Of a stretch of 64,000 bases of DNA, positions 1 through 12,900 are shown piece after piece; the first letter of the stretch is position 1, and each line of letters begins with the position of its first letter. Origin of the DNA: Nageia nagi (Eukaryota; Pinophyta); assembly GCA_050084985.1 (NCBI GenBank), contig JBITNC010000001.1, forward strand, positions 148,862,001 to 148,926,000. The letters run 5' to 3'. The position numbers were made by a program, and so were the translations under genes. The notes beneath the pieces are model-generated. The model saw only the letters and a list, made by a program, of their open reading frames with translations, made no database searches and had not been told where the DNA came from.

Positions 1-510
1 TTTGTGCAGAGGGTTTTGTTTGTCTAAACACCTCAGAATATATAGGAATATCTAAATAAGACCGTGAAGTATTTGAAACGAGTTGTGTTCTATATATCAC
101 CAAAACATCCCTACAAACAATAATCTTATTAGTGGATACATCTTGCGACTGGCAAGCTTTTAACTACTCACTACAATCAGCAATGAAATATGCTTGCAAT
201 TTGCATTTACCTTGAACCTTATTGTTAGGAAATAAAGCATATTCTACTGAACCAGAAACAGGAAGGGTTAATCATCTTGGGCTTACTTCCTGACCATACT
301 TCGTCTTCAAGAGTGACATCCTTCAATGGATCTGGATACAACTAACCAGGTAAACTGCCATATATACGTTTGCTTAATGCTTTCATGGCACTCCAAAGGC
401 TATTTAGCATACCTGCCCATGTCAACAATTGTGCTATTCATACTTTCAGCCATCCCATTTGGAGTGTGGTGTGCAAACAGGACACATCCTTCAAATCCCA
501 AACTGTTTGT
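1..510 (-). pseudogene. Decayed Ty1/copia fragment, integrase to RT linker
   Basis: Read on the minus strand, broken frames give the end of a copia integrase core. Around 430-480 there is a match to the usual 'TP..NG.AE..N.TI..M.R' signature (seen: HTPNGMAESMNSTIVDMGR). Around 90-200 there is a match to the linker block, with FIADCSE and STNKIIVCRDV resembling 'F.GY...SK.YR..DP.TNKII.SRDV'. Several stops and frameshifts separate these blocks, so it is a relic. No LTR is visible next to it and its limits are approximate. It lies upstream of the first DNA-PKcs-like exon, presumably in the preceding intron. Confidence 0.6.
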
Positions 511-846
511 TCTGCTTTTTGAATTTTCAACTTAATAAAATACCAGAACATCACTCTACTAATGAGCTACTGTCCCTCTTATGGGTTCGGTTTTATTATG
601 ACTGTGATTTGCTTCTCCAAAATAAGTGTGACTTTATATTGAATGCTTATTTCAGTGGTTTCATTTTTTCACGTTGTGTGAACTTGCATTTGATATCCTT
701 TCTCATATGTGCAGTCTGCTCTCTGTCTATTATGTGGCAACCATGTCTTGTCTTGGAACATTATGCTTGTATGAAAGTTCTTAAGAAAAGCAAGATATTT
801 GTGATGTAAAGATTACATTTTTTCTTCATCCTACCAACCGTTTTAG

Positions 847-951
847 TTGGAGTGTAAAGCAGATTCAGAAGCTGATCCATGGGCAAGCGAAGCTGAAGTG
901 GAATTCATTGAGCCATTAGATCCTTTACAGATGAGAAAGTTTCTGAATTTG
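847..951 (+). CDS. PRKDC: DNA-PKcs-like exon A
   Basis: The acceptor is a pyrimidine-rich stretch ending TTTTAG at 841-846. The donor is a strong GTGAGT at 952. The exon is 105 nt, enters in phase 0 and encodes 35 residues from LECKADSEADPW to MRKFLNL. An acidic, proline-containing linker leads into a helix whose final FLNL matches the animal FINL. Reading through the donor stays open to about 1050, but that tail has no counterpart in the family. Confidence 0.82.
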
Positions 952-3900
952 GTGAGTTCATTGTCACTTGAAGTTGAAGGTGTAACTGGTGCAAGGACAG
1001 TTAGGTGTCCTAACCATTTTCTGATGATATGCTTGAATTGTTGGCTTTAACAGGTGGAATTTGTCCAAGAATTGTTGTCTGGGTGAGTTTATTTAATCCT
1101 TCTTTTATGATTTACCTGCTCATCATTGTTCAATGTTGTAGTTATGTAAATATGCATGTACATCTGTTTTAAGCTGGAAGCTTCCTCACATTGTTACTGC
1201 TGCTTTGAAAATATCTTAAAGATTATTAAGGTATAGTAACAGCTTCTTTATATGAAATTTTGGAAAAGGTAATCCGTATTTCCTATGGGCAGAAAAAAGA
1301 GGGGAATTGGGGGAATAAAATAAAAGATGACATGGAAAAGGAATAAAGGGTAGTTTTAGTTTGGGAAACAAGTTATATTAGTGAAGAACTGCTGCTGTTT
1401 TGATGGCTTGTGAATAACCAAAACGCTTACTCATCACATACAGAAAGAAAGAAAGAAAATACATTAATGTCCACGGGTGATCAAAATGAAGAAATAAACG
1501 AAATTGCCAACAACGAGGTGCAATCTCCAAACAGACCAAAATTACCAAATTGACAGTTTATACTATGGCGAATATGTGATGAACAATATCGTGAGCTTAA
1601 GACAAACTATGGGGTGTTATATATCATTGGAAAGGTATTGAAAAGACCTTTCTAACGGTGTATGGCGATTTAGAAAAGGAGATGTAAATCTCTGGCGATT
1701 CTTGACGATATGAGACACTGTCTTTGGTGATCAAACGACAGTTTCGCAGCAGTAATACCTCACAAAGAATGGGATGTCACTATGGCGATTCTTAACGAAA
1801 GTATAGTGTGTAATATACTGTTGCAAAGGTTTAAAAAAAAACTATCTAATGATTGGTGGCGATTTGCAAATAGCTCAATAAAACTCTAGGGAATTTTGGC
1901 GACACAAGACACTGTTGTTGACAATCCTAGACTTGACAGAATGGTGATTTGCATTGGATGTTCGCTCTATCTAAATTATTGCAAATTTGCATACTATACC
2001 AATTCATTATAAAATGTTACAATGAGATTTTTTTTACTCTATTCTAATCTAATACAAAGATAATAAAACTGTCACATAAAGAATAACAGTCAACAACTGT
2101 TACAAACTGAAATATTCCTACAGTTACACATTTTTTATTCTACAGTTACAAAATGAGGGACAAATTTGTTTTGCTGACTTGGAAATGCCACATGGTATAT
2201 ATCATATTCCAACACAAAAGCGTTCAATGGGATTGGGAAGTGCATGTGTGATAAAGTAGCAAGTGGGGTGCCATGTGACCCTCTAGAGCAACAACCTAAA
2301 ATATACAATTAAAGGGCAAAGTATTAAAGGAAAATAAATAATCAGAAAAAAATACAATAAAGTAAAGGTCAGTCATGAAGGGAATGCCAAGGGCTTGGCT
2401 ATGAAAGAGCTTACAGGCATTCTCGGTGTGTGGCTAGGTTGGGATCCCTTTGGACTGTTAGGTTTGTGTTTGTGTCGACTATGCTGGAGCTAATCAAGGA
2501 TGTAATCTATCGAGTCCTTAGTGGAATAAAGCTCACATGTACTGTTTGATATATTATTGTTATATGTTGAGTAGTTTAGCGGGTGTTACAATACGTGTGT
2601 TGTTTAGTTATTTTGTTATAACATGTTGGTTAATTTATTATCTATTCTTGTCATGTTTTTCCTATTTATTAGTGCAATACAATAAGGAATTCATTTGACT
2701 CCAATATGGTATCGCAGAAGGTTGAGAAAAGAGCTATGGGCTGGTGAGGTTGCCCTCCCACCTGATTATGTGAATGCTTTGATTCGAGCAGTTGTGTATT
2801 GTAAATAAATATTTAGGTATTTCAATTTGTTTGTTTGTTCTTGTGGAATATACTGTGTCGTATTCTGTTGTGCATAGTGTGTGATTAGACTGCCAAGAGA
2901 TCTGCATTTATTTTAATTTGTTTGTTTGTTCTTGTGGAATATACTGTCGTATTTTGTTGTGCATAGTATGTGATTAGACTGCCAAGAGATCTGCATTTTT
3001 TATTGCAAAAATTGTTGAGATTTGTAGATTTTGGAAGGAAAGTGTCCAAAACTTATCTTGAAGAACTTGTTTAAGAAATCCACACATAAAAAGATATTTG
3101 TAAGTGTTTTTTTCATATCTTTGCATAGAAGAAGAGCGCCCTTCCCATTTTTGTATTTATATATTGTGTACAATTTGTAGTCTTTCTTGACTCGTTGAGG
3201 TTGCTCATCTCTTCGTGATTGATCTGTTCAAAAATCAACTGCTTGAGGAAGATCTGCAGATTCAAAGTGGTAAAGGAGTGTGTTCAGAATTGCATGACTT
3301 GTGTAAAAGCTTGCATGAAGAGGAGAAAAACGTGTGAAGTGTAATGGAGGACCAATGTTACTATGCGAAGGAGATTTGGAGAGAAATTGAGTGCAACTAT
3401 CACGGCAAAGAAGTCGTTTCTTTTCCTCTATGTCATTTTGCAGATCTAATATTGTTTTTCTATATGTTGGGTTTGACCTCTTTTCTAGACGGGTCATGGT
3501 ACTTAATTTGGCGTATGCACAACCCATGTGCACTTTGGAGGAGTGGTGTGCATTTGCATTGGATGTTCGCTCTATCTAAATTGCAGACTCCATTCAAACC
3601 TGATCTGTCACTTGATGATACGACAATTCTCACCACATGTGCCTTATTATTGTAATATTATGGGTTTGTGAGAAATCAAATGATATGTCGCAAAAATGCA
3701 GCCTCAACTACAGGTTTGCATAGATTTATATCATTGTGAAAAAAATGTGATGTTTATTTTGTTGGATTCTTACTACTATGTGTTGCTATGTGAATAGTTG
3801 TTTGAGTCTTTATCCCCTATTTGTTGTGATAATAATGGGTTCTTGTCATGAAAGTTAACATTTTCAAGTGAGGAGTTTTTCTAGAAAGTTGCCAAAAGTC

Positions 3901-6900
3901 TAAGTGGTGAAGTTTTATTGGAGGTTGCCATAAGTCTATAGAGAAGGTTAAAAGAAGGTTGTCAAAAAGCGTGAGTGGTGATTGAACTTTGTTACATGTA
4001 AGGATAGTTTTCTACAATCTCATGATATTGGATGGTTGTATAGATAGAATAGTTTGCTGTGATCTATATGCTACTGGATGGTCATGTCTTTAAAGTTGAC
4101 ATTTGTTTGATGAGTGTTCATGATTGGATGCATCCCCAATTATAATGGTTGTAGATAGATGTGTTTGTCCTTGTTTACACCTTATTGTTTGATCATGGAT
4201 AAATGTGTTTGTCCCTATCATTTTTTGGTCATGAGAATATGCATTTGTTGTTATTGAAGTTACTCTTAATGAGGTAAAGTTTTCAAAACATTTTTTGTTG
4301 TTGGTTGGACATGATGGTAGATGCCCAATTAGTACCACAAAAAAAATGGAAGAGTGGTAAATCCCAAGTCATTACCACATGAAGAATGAAGATGGCAAAT
4401 ACAAAAAAATTGTCATATGAGATTTTAGTGAACCCATTGTTGTTAACAAAATAATGATATTGATGTAATGATAAAATTAAGGGATTTTATCAGTTTTCAT
4501 TAAGTCGGGTGTTAGAAATTTTATAGTTTGATATATTATTGTTATATGTTGAGTAGTTTAGTGGATGTTAGAGTATATGTGTTGTTTGTTTATTTTGTTA
4601 TAACAACTTGGTTATGTTGTTATCTATTATTGTCATATATTTTCCTATTTATTAATGCAATATAATGACGAATTCATTCGACTCCAATGGGTACCCACAA
4701 ATGGTGCATCAAGTAGGCGGGAGAGGATTGTCTCTCCTCTTATAGGCCCCCTCCTCCAAGGAGGCTTGGAAAAATGATGTAATAAGGCAATCTCTTGACA
4801 GGTGTTGGTTCTTGATAGGACGCACTTCCTAAGAAGGAACACCTCTTTAATCTATAGTGCCATACAACATTGGTTTGAATTATGAAAGTAGAAATCGAAT
4901 TGTGGGAATCTCGAAAGGGAATGGTACTGTCCTAAAATATCATAATAAACTGAACACCTGAAGATGATGTGATCCTCAAACTTGGACCCTAGTGAGCACA
5001 ATGGATATACTCGAAGCTCATGCGCTTGATGGTAAGTCATCTTTGTCCACAATTTGTAAGGATCCAAAACACAACTCAAGTGCAATTAAACCAAAATACA
5101 CAAGTATGCACCCAACGTCTAGTCTATAAGGGCAATTACAAGCATCAAACACCTCAATATGCCAATGTTAGGGTTAGGGCACGAAATACAAGCTCAATCA
5201 ACGTACAAATGCCAATGTATGGCCAAGGAAAGCAGATATCAATGATCAAACCCTCACAATGCCAACGTCTAACTCATACATACATAAAATAGACATACAC
5301 CACACATTGCAATAATGAACACATGCACAAGATAATATGAGACCCGAATGTCCATTGGATGTATATATGATAAAGAATGAACAATGATACAATACCAAGC
5401 TCCCAGAGCTGGATGTTGGCCTCCAAAGAGCCAACTAGGTAAAGTCATGTATCCTTAATGTTGGATGAACAAGTAGAACCATTGGACAACCTTGCTTCCT
5501 TACAACCTGAATTCTCTCCAAGATGCTACACCAATGCTGTAGACAATCAAGATCCCTCAACTTGATGGCCCTCCTATATGCTGCACCTAGGGGATTGCTT
5601 AGCGCCTTTAAGATTGGTGTCCACAGGACGGTATCAATGAAATAATAGTATAATAAGGAATATCCAACAATGAGGCTCCAATGCCTCTTTATACACTCAA
5701 CTCTTTCTGGATCTCACCTAGGAGTCATCATCTAATTCCTTAATCTCAACGTTAGCCTCCTAGGGGCCCATAATGCCCAACGTGGGTGCCTAGGGGTCAA
5801 GAATGCCAATTTGGGGGCATGGAGTGCCATGAAGGCCAATGCGGGGGTCTAGGAGTGCCACGCATGCCCAATGTGGGTTTGGGAGCCATGCGTGTGGCCT
5901 AGGTTTCATGATGGTCCAATGTTGGGGTCTAGGAGTCTCCCTAAGGCAGACGCATGTATACAAGTGCTCATCCATCCATCTAAGTGTAAAACAGATCTTG
6001 GGATTCCCACAATCAAGATCAAGATCTCCAAGTATAATAAAACACCTATTCTGTGCTTGGGAGAGAGACGCCCCACTTGGGCTTAAAGTGGGGTCCATTG
6101 ATCCATTAAGTCTTCTATCCCAAGTTACAACATGAAAGTACAATGCAATAATAAAATATATTATAAGAGGAATCCGTTTGATTCCACAATTACAATCATG
6201 CAAGGGGGTCGGCACACAATTGGTGTGAACACATTCGAAACTATCCAAGGAACATCCTTAATCCTAGATGTAAGTGTAACTTGATATATCGTTGCGGGTA
6301 GGATCCACCCTCTGTCAATGTGAACAAAATGTTGGTAGTAATGAAGGAACTTGGGTTTAAGGGGATGTTGGGGAGTGATCAAAGTGGATTCAATTTATGC
6401 CTTTTAGATCATCTCTTTGGGGAGTATCAACGTGTCAATTGGGTTTCTATGTGATCCACCTCAAGGTATAGTTAATCATCCATGGACAAAGCCTAAGTGT
6501 TGTAATGTGTCAGTGACATTAGAGAACCAACATGATCGAAACCCCTGTGGTTCTAAGTCCATCGATGAAGCCAAGGTCCTATAAGGGAGTCGGTGCATAC
6601 CTCCTCCAAGTGATGCAAGATGCTAGAGTCGACGAAGAAAAAGAATTAATGCTACAAGATATCACACCAACAAAAATTAGCAATCAAACTCAACAAACAT
6701 GATGTGATGGGAATGATCCTCTTGCTTCAAATCTAGCAAAACAATGTACTAATCAGGATCCTCTCTTGTTTGTGGCTTGACATCCTTGCGTGCCTTGTTC
6801 CTTGCGGCTTTGCGACCCTCGTGACCTGACCACCTACATATCTTGATGCTTGTGATCTCACGACCTTGCGACCACATGACTCGTTTCCACTATCTGACCC

Positions 6901-9900
6901 CTTGCGCACCGTATTCCTTGTGGCCTAATCACCCATGTGACCTAACCCTTGACTCTTTGTAGTCTTGTGGCCCTCGTGATCCCATTGCCTTGACCTCACC
7001 CATTTTGGCATGGCGCAAACAAACTCCACAACCCTTCATTACAGCCTGACATCTTTGCGGCTCTGTACGAATGGTTTCAAATGGCAATGAGAGCAGTGGA
7101 TAGGCTATGAGAAGAAATTGCAATAATCAGATAGAGATAGTTGGGAGTGTGGAAATTTCTGGGCTAGACCATTGAGGGTCTTTGTGACAGAGTTGGCAAG
7201 TTTGCCAAACCTTTTTCTTCTGTAATTTGTCAAGTTGGTGCTTGGCAAGAGGGGTTGATGTTTCTTGCAGTGGGTGCTATAGAACTTAGGGGTTGGTGCT
7301 CCTTTCAGTTGTAGTTGATAAATTAGGGGTTGGTGCTCCTTCTAGTTGGTGTTGGTAAACTGATTGTAAAGTTAGTGCTTTGCAATGGTTGGATTTGAAT
7401 TATTTTATTGGTGAACGTCGTTACATCTTGTGTTGTGTGATATTTTGTTGTGGTGCTTGCTTTGCTTGGTTTTATGTTTGCACTATTTTATTTTAAGTGG
7501 CAAAGTTAAAGATTTAAGTTTTAATTTATCACACTGATTCACCCTCCCTCTCAGTGTCACTTGAAGCCTAACAGACTCCCTTCACTATCTTGCTCATAAT
7601 TTGGTCTCCAAATTTGCAAAAAATAGGGTCCCCAAAATCTTGTATTTTGGGATGTGTTGTGTGGGCACAACAGATACCAAAAAAAAAAGTAATAATTTTG
7701 CTTGAAAAAAATCCTAATTTTTTAGTAAATCAACAAAGTACAAATAAAATATGAACTAGTAGTGGAAGACATTAATCAACTTAAAACAAGAAAATCTTGA
7801 GGTGGTTATTGTAGAAAATGAATTTCACAAGGAAGGGAATGAACAACAATTGAACATAGATACACAATCGCAAAAAGGAAATTTGCTTGAAAATGAAGGA
7901 TGACAACAATTGAAAGTGAAGGAGATCATTAAGCAAGTATGGGATAGCTGAAATGCCAACATTAGAGGATGATCTAGTGGAAAATCATGAGATGGACAAT
8001 TAGATGGAGTTTGATGAAGAAATGGTGGTGAAAGAGATTCAATTGTCTAAAAACTTTGATCGGATAACTTGAAGCACAACTAACAAAACAAATATTGGAC
8101 AAAGGGGACTTGGGCATCCTACTAAAAGGAAAGTGAGGGTTAAAGAAACAACCAAAATAGTTGTAGGTGGTAAGCAGTCAAATTTGGATGGTTTTGGGAG
8201 AGAAAAGCACTCCCAAAACTAGGGCGAAAATGATGAAAATGTCATGAACATCAAGGATTGAATTCCCTCTCAACACCCAAGTTTAATTGGTGGTGAAAAG
8301 CTTGAGTTTGATGGAGAAACTTAGAATCCTGAAAATGCACAACTACGAAGCAAATCTAAGTGCAACAAGGACAATATGACCAAACAAAATTCCATATTTC
8401 CTATTTAACCTTGGTTTTTGCATTTTTCAACCTTGTTGTTTAGTTACACAAGTTTTTCATAATTTCTAAGTGAGAATATCAGCTTGAACTCGTAGAAACT
8501 CACTTGCAAGTTCAATGGCAATTGAATTGCTTACGAATGATCTTGGAGGGAATCATGATTTTCCTATGATTTCTTGCAATTTTTTCAAATAGGGGAATGA
8601 ACTGTGAAAAATTCATTTTAAGGCTGCAAAGATCTTGATGTATGTGAAAAGTACTATTGATATTGGTATCTATTATTATTATTATTATAGTGATTTTGAT
8701 TGGTGAGGCAATTTGAATGACCAAAAATCTACTTCTAACAATTAATTTACTCTTGTTTAAGACATGAGAGAACTAAGCCTAAATGACTAGATTCCTCTTC
8801 TACCAAAATCTCATGAAAACTCTCTGAAACATCATCAGACTAACAGAAACATAATAGCCAATCTTACAAAGTTGACACCAATATAAAGTGGGTCATCCAA
8901 CCATGGGAGTACATCCACTAATCTAAGATCTTCTTATTCACAAAGAGGACTCTCTTACAACAACTCTTCCTCACTTCTCGTAACAACCTTAAAGCATAAC
9001 TTTGCTGCAAACTTGAGTGAGTAATCTCGAGGAGAGAGCGCTCTATTTATAGGCCAAAATCTTCTGTTGAATCACTCTTTTATCCATTGTACAAAGTCAT
9101 GACATGTATCACCCTTTTACCAAAGGAGCATGCTCATGAGGTGGAGTGTAGGAGAAAGTTACATTATTTTATTTACAAATACTTATAAGGTATGTAGGGA
9201 TACTTTTAAGTATTAGTGAATTTACATTACCATATTCATTAAATACTTAAGGTATTTAGGATACTTTTAAGTATTAGTGAAATTATGTTAAGAGACCTTA
9301 CAATAATGAATTATACATTCCAACACTCATCTTTAATGCAATATTGGGGTAGAGCAAAGAGAAGAGAAGAAAGAGAGAGTTCTTGTCCATAGAAATACAA
9401 TTGAAGATGTGAACATTTACATCTTTGAGAAATAAGCAAGATCTTAGATTGAGGCTCATTACATTACCATTTGACAAAATTGTTTACAATACAATTATTA
9501 ACCGCAATTGGTTTCACTATATAAAACAATCGTTCAACAATAAGATGACATGATGAGCCTCCATGACCCTACCCACTCGAAGTAGGTAACTTGCTCTCTC
9601 AAGAAGAAACCTGCAAGCTACAAGCAGTTCATAAACAAGATCAGTCAGATGCATCATATAAACATTCATATCAACATAAGATAAATAAATCAATTAATAC
9701 CATCCATAAACTGATGAATGGTGCACTATAAGTCATCACGAAGATGCCAAACCAATAGTCATAGTCACTTGCTATATAGAAACATGTGTTGATCACCATA
9801 AAAAAATAGAGCATAAACACATACAAGTTCCTCACATATAGATAACCAAATAGTGCTAAAATGCGCATACTAATTCCTCACATATTGATAACTAAAACAA

Positions 9901-12900
9901 TGCTAGCAAAAGGCATCATATGCTTCAAAATGTACAACTAGTTCTTCACATGGAGCCATCTAATTTTGAAGGTGTACATCATATGCTATAAAAAGTACAA
10001 CTAGTTCCTCATAGAGCGAATTAACCACGAAGGTGTACATCATATGCTAAAAAATGTACTAGTTCCTGACACAAAGCGAACTAACCACGAAGGTGTACAC
10101 AAAAATCAATACTATACAACCAAAAAATCCTCCTTGGGATGAAGTTGTCATCACAAATATAAATTCATCAAGAATTCAAGCTTCACTGCTCCTTGAGGAC
10201 AACTTCACCAACCTAATGGATTCCTTAAGCTTTCAGAATTGGGCATTAGGAAGGGGCTTGGTGAACAAATCAACGAAGTTTACAATTGATGGTCAATACT
10301 GCAATTGTAGGATACCATCTAGAACCTTCTCCCTGATAAAATATGTTTGGAGCTAAGAGATAGAGTGATTCCAGAAGAGACTAGGATCGCAACAAGTTTG
10401 CACTTCTCCATTCCAAACTTCTGCAATATATATGAGATATACTTGGATTGATTAAGGTATGTACAATCTTTGTATTGGTACACTTGCATTCCAAGGTAAT
10501 AGTGGAAGAGACCAAGATGAGTCATTTCAAATGTTGCCTTAAGTTTGGATATGCACTCTTGGATGATTTCAACATTATTTTCTATGATCAACATATCATC
10601 CACATAGAGAAGAATCAAGATCAAGTTTTGTCTTTGATTGAACACATAAAGATCAATATCAGAGAAGCGCTTGGAAAATCCAATGTTCTCAAAGTATCTT
10701 GAAATATTTTTGTATTAGGCTCTAGGTGCTTCATAAGTCCATATAAAGACTCCTTTAGCTTGCACACAAAGAACTATTTGCCTTCCACAACAAACCCTTC
10801 TTGTTGGTTCATGTAGATCTCCACATCTAAGTCACCATTGAGAAAAACACTCTTGATGTCAAATTGAAAAACTTTCTATCTTTGAGCTGTGGAAAGAGCA
10901 ATGATTAAGCTGATTGTGGGCATCTTTGCCACTGGAGAAAATATTTTCTCATAATCAACTCCGTATTTCTGAGCAAAACCCTTAGCTACTAACCTTATCT
11001 TGTATTTCTCAATTTCTTCAATTGAATTGTATTTGACCTTGTAAATCCATTTATTGCCAATCACATTCTGTTCATTGGGGTAGGGAACCAAGTCCCAAGT
11101 TTTATTTTTTATTAGAATCTCATACTCCACTTTCATGGCTTCCATCCAACATTCGTGCTTCGAAGCTTCCTTGAATGATAAGGGCTCATTCTTGCTATTA
11201 ATTTTGGCAAACAAAGATCTTGTTATCCTTTGTGTTGGAGAATTTTGCTCCTGAGGTGACTTATCTACACTGATATCCATTGAGTTAGATGCAACAGAAG
11301 AGTCATCAAGATCATCAGAATCCTTATAAGAAGAAGATTCCTCAAGAAGTTCATTGAACTTTACATCCCTTGAGACGAAATCTGCTATGGAGGAAGGAGA
11401 GTAGAGCTTGTAGCCTGTATGCTAACTGTCATAGCCCACAAAGATGCACTTTTCGGATTTCTTATTCAACTTTTTTCTTTTCTCTGAAACAATAAAGGCA
11501 TAAACATCATAAACAAAAACCCTTAAGTAGTAGATGTTAGGTTTTTTTCCCGTCTATGCCTCATATGGGGTTTTGCCTTCAATTGCTTTCATAGGGCACC
11601 TATTAAGAGTATAGATCGCAGTGCTCATAGCTTCACCCCATAAGAAACTAGGTAGATTTCTTGAGTAGATGTTAGGTTTTTTTCCCGTCCATGCCTCATA
11701 TGGGGTTTTGCCTTAAATTGCTTTCGTAGGGCACCTATTAGGAGTATAGATCGTAGTGCTCATAGCTTCACCCCATAAGAAACTAGGTAGATTTCCTGAG
11801 TAGATGCTAGGTTTTTTTCCCGTCCATGCCTCATATGGGTTTTGCCTTCAATTGCTTTCGTAGGGCACCTATTAAGAGTATAGATTGCAGTGCTCATAGC
11901 TTCACCCCATAAATAACTAGGTAGATTTCCTGACATGCATCTCGCCATTTCTTGAATGGTCTTATTTTTTCTTTCGGCAACACCATTTTGTTGGGGGGTG
12001 TAAAGGATCTTGAACTGCCTCTTGATCACGTGTTTGACACAATAGTCATTGAATTCATTACTGTTATACTCATTTCTATTGTCAAATCTCAGCATCTTGA
12101 TTTTGAAGTTAGATTGATTTTCAACTAAGGTTTTAAAATCTTTGAACTTGTCTAAGGTTTGATCCTTGTGCTTTAGAAGATAACCAAATGTCATTCTATT
12201 GAAATTGTCAATGATTGTTTAGACATACGATGCTCCCCCAAGCGATTTAGTCGAAAACACACCCATCAAATCTGAATGTACAAGTTGAAGAGGTTGTGTT
12301 GCCTATGTTGCGTTATGTTTCTCATTTTTTTTTCCTATTCATTTTGCCTAGGATGCACTTTTTACAAAGAGCAATTGTGGGTGATATTGTAGGCAAACCT
12401 TCCACAAGTTCTTGATCTTTCATGATTTAAATACTTTTTTGGTTAAAGTGACCTAATCGATGGTGTCAAAGATTTCCCCTAGAGCAAATATTCGTAGCAA
12501 GTCACATCTTTGTTGGTGCTTGGTCCATAATGTAGATATCATCTTTTATTGATCCTTTCACCAAAGTGGGAAGTACCTTCTTCATGCACTATGAGTGTGA
12601 GTTGAACTTGAATGAGTATCCTTTCTATGCAACTTGAATTACAGAAAGAAGTTTCATACTAAGTTTAGGCATATAGAACACATTTTCAAGAACCTTACCT
12701 TGCAACAACACACTCCCAATACCTTGGACTTCAAGGATTGAATTGTCACCTATCACAACTACATCTTTTCTATACTTATGAATATTTTCAAACTTAGCCT
12801 TTTCATAACACATGTGATTTGTGCACCTAAAGTTAACAATCCAATCATTCGAGAAAAAGTGAGACCCAAAGTAAAGACTACAAACATAAGAAAATTTCTT

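Larger units (their letters stand above)
2527..4686 (+). mobile_element. Small non-autonomous LTR element (TRIM/LARD-like)
   Basis: Two direct repeats of about 177 bp flank 1.8 kb with no recognisable coding sequence. A primer-binding-site-like TGGTATCGCAGA at 2707, complementary to initiator tRNA-Met in most plant LTR elements, follows the left repeat after a 3-nt spacer. Both repeats end ...GACTCCA. The right repeat begins TGTTAGAAAT. The left repeat is diverged at its 5' end, so its start and the target duplication are unresolved. The internal region carries a tandem duplication. Lack of gag or pol suggests mobilisation in trans. Confidence 0.6.

Noticed and set aside
847-1050. Single open frame of 67 codons
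   Set aside because: Only the part to 951 matches DNA-PKcs. The rest is intron that happens to stay open; the strong GTGAGT donor and the microexon explain the protein better.
5839-6135. ORFs on both strands within 5055-6216
   Set aside because: They lie entirely in a gypsy LTR and are not kept in the related LTRs at 36990 and 38773.
8832-8836. AGACT as a target duplication partner for the copia element (AGACT at 16429)
   Set aside because: The adjoining base pattern does not give a TG/CA LTR end, so the left boundary stays open.
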